Assembly (NCBI GenBank): GCA_003254885.1
Contig: QANT01000952.1
Coordinates: 62,001 to 126,000 of the forward strand
Direction: 5' to 3'
From: Purshia tridentata
Taxonomy: Eukaryota > Streptophyta > Magnoliopsida > Rosales > Rosaceae
Length of the DNA stretch: 64,000 nt
The position numbers and the translations under genes were made by a program. Below the pieces are notes generated by a model, which searched no databases, was not told the DNA's origin, and saw nothing but the letters and a program-made list of their open reading frames with translations. This document shows, one piece after another, positions 50,704 to 64,000 of the stretch. Position 1 is the stretch's first letter. Each line of letters starts with the position of its first letter.

Positions 50704-53700
50704 TTAGTCACATACCAACTTCTTATTCTTGTTCTTCTTTTTATCAAGGTAAGCTACAAGCTCCTCTTGTTTAACAAGGATGTCCTCAAGTACCTGCAAA
50801 AAAAAAAAAAAAAAAAANNNNNNNAAAAAAAAAAAAAAAAAAAAAATTATGTACATGATTGCATTTAGTTTTATCTAGATTTAGATCTCCCTTATCTGGT
50901 TTACATTTTTGTATGCAGACTTCAATAACAGAACTCAAGAATATCAAGATGATTACCTTCTTGGTCGCTGACAGCTCTTCCAAGGCATTGACTCGGTTGA
51001 GAGCAGCATTCAAAATTTTCTCTTCCTCAGGTGGCATAACAGCTGGTTTTCATGCTGAGAACATTCACTTTCTCCTCCAGTTCGGCCATGCGCTTCATCA
51101 TGTTCATGTAGTCATTGCTGGAGATGGCAGGGGCTTGCAACTGGTGGCCTTTAACCACCATTCCATTGTAGTAAGCAGTGGTTACATAGAGCGCACCCTC
51201 AGTGAGTTTCTTCGGCATGTTTTGTGTCAATCCAATCATGGTGACAATACTCATGACAAAGGCCATGATTCCATAAACAAATTGATTGCTTAGTACTTCA
51301 AGATCCTTGCAAGAATCATGCATGGGGAAGTCCACTAAGCTTACTTCTTCATGCATGCCAGCCTCCGGAACAATTTCTGAGTTGAGAGAATCACATCTCT
51401 TCATGTTGCAGCAGTGAAAAAGAAAATAGCAGTAAAATAAGAAGTCAGGCAAATTGATCATTTATAAAAGCTGAGACAAGACAGCTATAAGGGAGGTCAT
51501 AAACACAAAAACATGAAAAGACAAACTTGAGCCAAGGTCTGAGTACCTTTGAGCATGCCTTCTCATCTTCAGAGCTTGTCTTCTCCTCAATGTCTGCCAA
51601 AGTTCTCCTTTTGCATTTGGCCTCGCCATTCTGAACCATCTGGATTATCAAAATAATGATTTCATGATCTTTTGTTTGCATTAGACCATGAAAATAGATT
51701 TAGAATATTACAATTAAAGAAGTCAATTAGTAGTAAATCACCTTCATTATTTCTGGATCATTCCATAGGCCCTTATCAGAACACATACAGCCACCATTAT
51801 CAGCACAAGTACAAGTACCACCCAAAAACTCTGGCATCTCGCTGCAGGTTCATTATAAGGATGATGTGTTATGAAAGAAATATGAAGTTAATACATTATT
51901 ATTTTACTAATCAAATATATTCCCCCATAATTAATGTGGATCAGGAAGCTTGCTAAGCTTAGCTTGAACTACATATGGATGCACAGCCACAACAAGATGA
52001 GGAACTGAATTGAAGAAAATATATCTGTTAAAGTTAGAGCATCCACTCCAAAACCAATTGGCAATAGATGAATAGACTTAGGATCTTATATTGTGTTACA
52101 AGGCTTTAAATAAGAATGTGGGACTTTTATATTCTCAAAAATAGTTTTCTACAAGGATACTTACCTAGCATCAATTATTTCAAGCAGCTTGCTTTGGTAT
52201 TTGTTTCCAAGAACCTGATGCATATTCACCAACTCCTTTAGCACCATAATCATATCCAAAATCTTGAATTGGCACTAGTTTAAGCCTTTAAGGTAAACAA
52301 TAGACAAATGCTTACATGTATCTTTGCAGTGGTCTTGTGATCAAGGAAAGATTTCACAGTGTTCCACAAAAGTCTAAATCCAGAACCAGCATTGATGATG
52401 AACATACGATTCAGGGTCTACAGTAAACAAAAGGCTCAGTAAGTGTCATAGAAGATTGTTGCACTCGAACTTGAAATGATACAGCTTTTTTACAGGATAC
52501 CTCAGGATAATTGTCACCATCAACCTTCTGAAGACACTGGATAAGTTCCCTTGCAGTTTTGTTTAAACTGGTAAGCCCCTGGACATCAATATTTGAACTA
52601 ACCATTACCCCCTTTAAAATAAATGGATGGAAAGATAAAATGTAATTATAGATCTCCACAAACTTCACAATAAAATGAACATCATGGTTAACATAACACC
52701 CCAATTATTAGATGTAACTAATAACTAGCAGATCTCCACATGCTAGCCAAAATCTGAACCAAGAGATCAGTATATCTACAATAAAATTGGTTATATTTAA
52801 TTGGCTTAGATTAAAAGCAAAATTTTTCACGTACCACTCCTTGTACATCCAGAATACTGGTGCTCTGATCAATGTGCTTCTTTGCTGCAATAGAACAGGC
52901 AGGGAATTTACAAACAAAGGTCCTCTCAAACTCCTGTACATGATACTTCACGTAGCGTTCCATTGTTGTCACTTGCAGCAGCTTGTTAGAATCGACTTGG
53001 CCAAGTCTCTCAATATAGACTGGTCGTCCATCCTTATCAACCCCATGATGTCCTTGTGGATAGTATTTTAACACTTCATCAATTTCCTTGAAATCGAAGT
53101 CCTTAACAAAATAACCAAAGGAAAAAGTTCAGACACATAGATAGTAGTCAAACTAGATGCTCTCCACTATATGGCAAGTTCAATAGAAACATTGCAGATA
53201 CCGCCATAATAGTGTCAGCACCAAATTCCCTCCTCCACTGGAGCATATCAGCCCACATTTGCTTTGTTTTATCAAAGTCAAATTTCCCGGCCCTTAAAAA
53301 TCTGTACCAACATACATGAAAATAACAATCTATATATTATAAGATAATATCAACTCAAACCATCTCTAACCAACCAGTAATGCCAGTTAACCAAAACAAT
53401 GAATAAGTAACCTTAGCATCATATGATGATCATCATGTTTTGAGGGGAGTAGTTTTCCCAAGATAAGTGCTTGGCGAAATGCATCCACTGACTTTAACTC
53501 CTCTACATCAATGTCTTCCTTAATAGGAACAGACATTACCCTACTGTTCTTTCGACCCTTCTTAAAGGAATTCGTAAACTTGGAGGAGACATTAATTGCC
53601 TTCTTATTATGAGGCCTGAGCCTCGTTTTCCTCTCATCTTCAGGGTTTTCTTCATGAACTGCACAGAACAATGTAGATATATTGACTCACAAACAGAAGG

Positions 53701-54353
53701 TTTCTTTGTTGGAAGAAAAAAAAAACGAAGCTTAAAAGTCATTTTCTCCCATAATTGCTATATGAAAATGAAACCAAAGTGAAATGATTACAATCTCCAT
53801 TCCCCATAAACAAGAAAGTGATTTGAATTGAGGGAAACCCAACAATATGGTTCTGAAATAATCAAATTTGTAAACTATGAATCTAGCTTAAACGATTTCA
53901 ACAAGCAAATATCTTTTTCTAATTGCTCTGTATTTGTATGCCTATTTGTTGGAAATATCTACTTGTAATGGGTATAATATAACTATCTCCAATGTCTTAA
54001 AAAAATTAAAAAAGAATGAAGATGTTGCAGCGAGCTGTGTACCAAGAAGTAAAACTCAGCAAGCTGTTCTGAGCTTGATTAGAGAAAATTTCAATTTTTG
54101 ATCTTATTCCTTTTACAAGATGGAAAACTAAGAACTACAATATTGATTAATCCAATTTCAGAAAGACCACATATATAACCACCAAAACTATATATTCATT
54201 TCAATAAGAATGATTAAACCGATAAACCTAAAAATATCTTTAGAAGTTCATGACAATTGACAAAGATTGAGGAAGAATACATGCAAGACACAATTATGGG
54301 ATTCCAGGTTATGGCTTACCCGGTTTAAGGTGTGGGTCAAGAGGTCCCAACAT
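50704..54353 (-). CDS. SFH: Sec14-like phosphatidylinositol transfer protein, copy 3, tail frameshifted
   Basis: Exons: 54353-54320, 53658-53412, 53301-53202, 53101-52835, 52578-52501, 52417-52316, 52214-52165, 51841-51742, 51639-51547, then 51398 onward. The Sec14 domain is complete ([48 protein letters not shown]). In the tail, the exon matching [12 protein letters not shown] of copy 1 is gone; the preceding exon runs straight through a former donor site into the hydrophobic-helix exon ([17 protein letters not shown]). Near 51048 an extra A in an A run shifts the frame, giving [11 protein letters not shown] and a stop at 51027, so the coiled coil and KKLVCD end (to 50704) would be lost. The predicted product is about 480 residues. 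The shift is at a homopolymer, so it may be a sequencing error. An in-frame ATG at 54365 is an alternative start. Confidence 0.8.
50818..50824. other. Assembly gap (seven Ns) in a poly-A/T run
   Basis: Seven Ns lie inside a long A run in the last intron of Sec14 copy 3. Another N sits at the edge of a poly-A run at 43854, and one at 33745. They show that homopolymers are unreliable in this assembly. Confidence 0.98.
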
Positions 54354-55026
54354 AGTGTCACACATGATTGATGATGTCTTGTAAGGAGAGGAGAGAATAC
54401 CTTTTAACAAGAATGTAGGGAGCTGACTAACTTAGAGAAAAATGGTATATATATATATATGTGTGACATGAATGACCTAAAAAGATAAGAGAGAGAGGCG
54501 CGCACACACATACAAGAAGAGGTTTTGTTTGATTTTCATGGACATGATCTGCAGACTGCAGTGCATGGCCAGTGTTTGGGGTTTCTGATGGGGGAACAGG
54601 TGAGTCTGCGAAATGGAAACCACTCATATATCTCAATCTCTTTTCCCCGGAAGTTAACCAACTTTTCCCAACGGCATTTTAGGACAGCAGTACTCAACAA
54701 ACTCTAATCAATTCTTTGTCCAACTTCTCACATAAAATACAGTCTTGTGATACAAGGTATCACCCCACGTAGGACTTTATCTTTTTATTAAAATAATAAA
54801 CATAAAACTAGGCACCAAACTGAAAGCTTGGGGACGGACAAAATTGTACCATTTGAATTATTAAATTACAATAAAAAATGTACATCACAACTCAAATATA
54901 TCGATCTCAATAAAAACTGAATGTGAGAAATTGATTGCATATAAGATTTGGATCAATTTTTGAATAATTCTACAGTACAATCATATATGTCATACAACTG
55001 AGAGCTTCTTAAGTATAGTGTTTATA

Positions 55027-55426
55027 CAGGCTCCTTTTCAATGTGGGATCCTATATATAATTTTATTTGTAGGATCCCTCATGGAGCCCACTTTATATAA
55101 TATTTCAACGATCTGAATCGTCTAATCTTTAGGTCTTTATTTAAAGATTATCCTTGCAAAAAATTAGCCAAATTGGAAATCATTTACCTATCTAACTTTG
55201 ATCAAACAAATAGACGAACTAAATATCTTTTATAAAACCGTCTATTTGTTGGATCAAACTTAGATAGGTAACTATTTCTAATTTGACTAATTTTTTACAA
55301 GGATGATCTATGAATAGAAGCTTAAAAAATAGACGGTTCGGATTGTTGAAAAATTACATGAAGTGAGCCCATTCGGCCTATTCCATAATTAATCTTAAAT
55401 GTGGGATCCTACACTTGAAAGTGCCT
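55027..55426. mobile_element. About 400 bp fold-back MITE related to those at 32012-32950
   Basis: The ends are CAGGCTCCTTTTCAATGTGG and, read inverted, CAGGCACTTTCAAGTGTAGG. The inner arms carry ATCATTTACCTATCTAACTT and its inverted partner, as in the element at 32549. The sequence TTGATCAAACAAATAGACGA sits next to the loop. The outer arms differ from the 32549 copy, so this is a second subfamily sharing the same core. Confidence 0.75.
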
Positions 55427-56194
55427 GAGTGTTTATATATGATACAAATATATATAATAGATGATAGTGTGAAATTGGTTATGTATAAATTTCGACTAAT
55501 TTTTTAGAAAATTCTATAATACAATCTTGTATGTCATACTATTGAGAGGTTCTTTGGTATAATGTTTGTATGTGATACAATATAATGAATGGAAAAGAAT
55601 CTATACTATCTAGTTGTAGAAAAATAACATTTAATTAAGAATAAAAAATGTGACAGTACGGTATGCGATGACTGTATTTAAAATTTTTTCATTCAACCAC
55701 TCTTTAATCTTTAAACATGACAAGTTCATTGTTTGCTCCAATAATAATGACCATTAAATGTGGTTTCATCAAAAAATCGTTGATTGTAGGATTTTTTAAG
55801 TATGATAGTATGATATGTATGAACCCTACCTACACAAGAAAAAAAATTTAATAAACATCATTCAGAATATCAAGATTCAGTGAACCTAATTCACCATTTG
55901 TTTTTATGAAATTTGAAACATGTTTAACATTATAATTGAGAGAAATATCACCAAATTAATAATTAGTTGGGAGCCCTCCAACTCAGCACTCCTGCAAACC
56001 ATCACAGCCGTCTTATTCCGGTCCCTCCCAAGTCTCAATCATTGTATCAGTCCTTTTTCATCTGGGTTATTTGGGTTAGAAAATCGGAGTACTCCACTCA
56101 AATTGATCCAACGGCTGTAGATCATTTCACATTTATTCAGCATTACTAGAATAGAACCCGCATAGGATAAAACCTTTAAAAGAGTTTTTAGAGC

Positions 56195-56405
56195 ACGTTG
56201 CTACAATGACCCCCGAGGCGGGTACCCGCAAACATATACTCATGCCCGCCTTATACCGAATATAATGTAACGGGGACGGGTTTTTCATGGGTATTACCCG
56301 GACCCATCCCACCTCAACGCGGGGTTTGTAAAAGTTCTCCAACCCGATTGTATTGTCCCAAACCCGCCTCCCGCCCAATGGGTACCCAAACCCACGGGTA
56401 ATATG
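56195..56405. repeat. GC-rich repeat with GGGTACCC motifs
   Basis: Contains GGCGGGTACCCGCAAA near 56217, ATTACCCGGACCCATCCCAC, and ATGGGTACCCAAACCCACGG near 56380, in an otherwise AT-rich setting. Such GGGTACCC-rich stretches are common in the ends of hAT-like non-autonomous elements. The borders are unclear and it stops about 100 bp short of the LYSA start. Confidence 0.4.
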
Positions 56406-56417
56406 GACCCTCCCTGA

Positions 56418-60717
<4,300 letters not shown>

Positions 60718-62374
60718 TTGCGAGAGCTTTGGTAGTCAGTTGCCAGTTAGAGAGGCCAGAAATTCCCTTAATTCATGGTAATTGTTTTTTTTGTAACACT
60801 AGAAATGTTGTATTGGAGATGAAGTTAGCAGTTGCATAGAGTTTTATGCCACATTAATTTGTCTACTCAATACAGTCACTCAGATTTTGGACTTGTATGG
60901 ATGACACCATATATAAATAATGTATTTAATTTAACGTGGTGAGAACGGGGAAAAAAACTTTATTATTAGTTCTCAATGAGAAAAGACTTAAAAATTTAGG
61001 ACTTGGTATTTTTTCTTTCCAGCTTTTTGAGCATGCTTGCACGAAAATTTACAATACAGGCCCAGCGCGCACTTAACTTTTTAAATGACCACAAATACTA
61101 TATGTAGTGTACTGTTTGTTATAAGAAAACGGAGTTGGATCACATGATTTCTCTTGGCGTGGTTCGGTGGATTATTTGCCTCTAGTTTTTGCCCATTTTA
61201 ACTTGGTTAATTAGGCTGTAATGGCCAAGAAACAGCATCCTAATTTCTAATAGTGTAACATTATGATTTTAAGCAGGTTCTCTTATAAGTTTGATTGCCT
61301 CCTTCCTATATAATCATTATCCCCACTTTTGTTGGTTTCAAATGGAGAAACATATTGGCTTCAAAGTGGCAATAGCATTAGGTACTTACCTCTTTATTAG
61401 CCATAGTAATGAAAAAGGGAAGTCTTACAGAAACACTTGCCACCATGGTTAGGTTGGGTGATGTATGCTATTGATACGATAAGTGGTGTTACTTTGGGAT
61501 TGAGACTCAAAAGTATCACTCAAAGTTTGAGCGATGATTTAGACACCAACGCTGTGTGTACAAAGGCACACGTACAAATCCATTCTTGACCATACGTTTT
61601 TAGTTACACAGTGTTAGTCAGTGTGATCGAGTGTGCTGTGCACTTTTGAGTGAAATGCATAGGAGGGGAAATCTTCAAGACCATATATGGTTGTTAGTTT
61701 GATTTCTTGCAAATTTGTTTCGTAGGAGAAAGCGTGGTGGTTAAGTTTGTAAGAAGGTGCCATGTTTTACTCCTCTCTTTTAATTTTCTTTTGTTTCCTA
61801 GAAAAATGGGATGAAGGAAAGAAGAATCTATGACTTGCATGTGAAAGACTTTAGTTTATCTAAAAGAATCATTGGTGTTCCCACTATCTCAACCACAAGG
61901 GTCCATTAAGATTACAAAATCTATGCATATAGGAAACATACAAGACTTGGAGAGAAAAAAGCAACAAATTAATTAAAGCATGATTGCGTATATTCCCACC
62001 TCTTGTTCTATTTTGTGCTTATCCATCTCACCTGTTATTAATTTGTTCAAAAATAATATTCACCATGCCAGAAATGCTGTGTGATTAAAATATGGGTGGA
62101 AAAATAAAACAAGAGGGTGGGTTTGTTGGACCGCTCTTAAAGAATATCACCGTACCAAGCAGACTGCAAATTGCACCGAAAGTGAAATTGTAAAGAAATA
62201 TGGTCGCACAAGACTTGAAGGTGCACCGAAAGTTCCTCAACCAAACTTCAAACTCACAATTATTGTCTTTGTAGACCTGCAAGGCGGAAGGCATAAGTCC
62301 TGATATATATATATAAACTTTTTGAGGTATTTGTTTTCTTATCTGCCATACCCACACAAGCACAAACTAGCTAT
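60718..62374. other. Intergenic between LYSA and the TIR-NBS gene
   Basis: AT-rich. Holds the LYSA 3' region (about 60718-60960) and the promoter of the resistance gene. Nothing else recognised; small open frames here lack family motifs. Confidence 0.5.
62303..62317 (+). promoter_or_regulatory. TATA box of the TIR-NBS gene
   Basis: ATATATATATATAAA about 60-70 bp upstream of the ATG at 62375. Confidence 0.5.
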
Positions 62375-64000
62375 ATGGCTGGAGCCTCTTCTTCTTCTGC
62401 TTCCCTCCAAGTCCAACATTCAAGGACATACGATGTGTTTCTAAGTTTTCGAGGTGAGGATACTCGCTATGGCTTTACAGGAAATCTGTACCATGCTTTG
62501 GAGAAGAAAGGAATTAAAACCTTCATAGATATTGACCTTACAAGAGGAGATGAAATATCAAGGACGCTTCCCAAAGCAATTCAAGACTCCAGGATTTCCA
62601 TTATCATATTCTCCGAGAACTATGCGTCCTCAAAGTGGTGTTTGGATGAACTCGCTGAGATTCTTAATTGTAGAGAATCAAAGCAACAAATAGTTGTACC
62701 AGTTTTTTACAAGGTGGAACCTTCGGATATTGGACATGACAAAGGTAGTTTTGAAAAAGCACTTGCTGAGCATGAAATCAAATTCAAGGATAACGAAGAG
62801 AAGGTGCGTGGATGGAGAAGAGGTCTTCAACAAGCATCAAAGTTATCTGGATGGCCGTTCAAGGAGGGGGAGTATATTTCTAGCCACTAAATATAGTATA
62901 TTCACTAATTACTGTTTTATTCTATATTTGAGGGCTATATATCTTCTGTTTTAAGCTTCTTCTTTTTCCTTAGTATAAGATCCATAAACTATAATCCCTT
63001 CGAAGGACAGACGTAGTAATTATATGATACAAAATAATAATACCCATATAACCCATATCAATTTAATTACCCAAAGTCTTCCAAAATTAGCATAATAGAA
63101 AAACATAAATAAATATTTCAATAAAAAAATTAAAATCATTCACATAATCAAATCAACACCAATATATATTTATTAATCCATAATTGGAATCCAGTAATCG
63201 GAATAAAAATAAGGAGTTGGCCGGATTCCGATTACGGATTACTTATGCATGTGTTTACTAATTAACCATATGGGAATAAAAAAACAAATGGGGCCCACAT
63301 GATATCAAGAATTCAACTCTCTATTTTGGAGGAATTGGATTCTTGGGTGATTGCTGGAGATTCTTTATCAATCTTTATATTCTTCTCCTTTTTAGTATAT
63401 ATAGAACAATGTTGATTCCCTAAATGTTACATATGCTTTTAAACTTGTAGGTATGAATTTGAATTTATCAACAAAATCGTTGAATGGATCTCAGTCCAAC
63501 TACTAAACTACACAAACCTAGAGGTGGCCAAGTACCCAGTTGGAATACAGTCTCGTCTACAAGATATGGATAAACTTTTAGGTGTTGGGGAAAATGATCG
63601 TCGCATAGTTGGGATATGGGGAACTCCTGGAATAGGCAAGACAACAATTGCTAAAGCGATTTTTAATTTAATTGGACATAAGTTTGATGGTAGATGTATT
63701 TTGGAAAATGTTGGAGAAAAGTCAAAGTCACATGAAGGGATCGCCCAACTACAAGGAACTCTTCTTTATGAGATTCTAGGAGAGTCAAAATATAAGGAGA
63801 TCAATTTTAGTAAAGGAATCAAAGTTATAAAGGAAAGGTTGAGCCATAAAAGGCTTCTTTTAATTCTTGATGACGTGAATGAATTGGATTGGTTAAGCAA
63901 TTTAGTTGAGCATGCAGGTTTGTTTGGTGAGGGCAGTAGAGTTATTATAACCACAAAAAATAAGAGTTTGCTAATTGATCATGGAATTAAGTTAATATAC
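62375..64000 (+). CDS. TIR-NBS-LRR disease resistance protein, 5' part (runs off the window)
   Basis: Intracellular immune receptor of the TNL class, acting through EDS1-dependent signalling in eudicots. Exon 1 (62375-62871) encodes the TIR domain: YDVFLSFRGEDTRYGFTG, the catalytic-Glu region SKWCLDELAEI and the WRRGLQQAS helix. Exon 2 starts at 63451 after TTGTAG and encodes the start of NB-ARC: P-loop GIWGTPGIGKTTIA, kinase-2 LLLILDDV and RNBS-B GSRVIITTKNKSLL, then runs past the end. The phase at the junction (GA|G) gives KEGEYEFEF, one residue longer than usual. The alternative is an unspliced stop shortly after EYISSH, which would leave a TIR-only protein of 171 residues. NBS motifs, LRRs and the end of the gene beyond 64000 cannot be checked, so intactness is unknown. 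Confidence 0.9.

Noticed and set aside
62085-62363. Minus-strand open frame just upstream of the TIR-NBS gene
   Set aside because: It overlaps the probable promoter and TATA box and has no motif.

Overview
The window is nuclear DNA of a flowering plant. Genes are split by short GT-AG introns, intergenic DNA is AT-rich and full of small fold-back elements, and one gene carries a plastid-type leader. The gene set (subtilase, COX15, tandem CNGC1-like channels, Sec14-nodulin proteins, plastid lysine synthesis, a TIR-NBS resistance gene) is that of a eudicot. A Rosaceae tree such as Prunus would fit, but this is inference from memory of similar genes, not from a search. Exon borders were set by hand from splice sites, reading phase and family motifs.

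Layout. 252-4362 (-): intact 11-exon secreted subtilisin-like protease. 5960-8611 (+): decayed copy of COX15 (mitochondrial heme A synthase). 11170-33255 (+): a decaying cluster of cyclic nucleotide-gated channel (CNGC) genes. It holds an orphan promoter block, one intact gene (13141-17273), a collapsed relic with only first- and last-exon pieces (18563-18890), a nearly full-length pseudogene (19938-25596) and a 5' half gene (30487-33255). An intact cysteine-rich repeat secretory protein gene (26168-26917, -) sits inside this cluster.

34950-54353 (-): three tandem genes for Sec14-like phosphatidylinositol transfer proteins with nodulin-type tails. The Sec14 exons match base for base in length, but the three C-terminal tails differ. 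Each copy is followed by the same degenerate LINE RNase H-like remnant, so the duplicated unit was gene plus old LINE. 56511-60717 (+): intact plastid diaminopimelate decarboxylase, with one apparent GC-AG intron. 62375-64000 (+): start of a TIR-NBS-LRR resistance gene that runs off the window.

Several families typical of defence, signalling and fast turnover are present (CNGC, DUF26, TNL, subtilase), and the tandem arrays are at different stages of birth and loss. I found no clear sign of a wholly new system. The most interesting signals are the tail diversification in the Sec14 array, the stepwise decay of the CNGC cluster, and a family of about 400 bp fold-back elements able to form long hairpins. 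Ns occur at 33745, 43854 and 50818-50824, the last two inside poly-A runs. Single-base frameshifts at homopolymers should therefore be read with caution.
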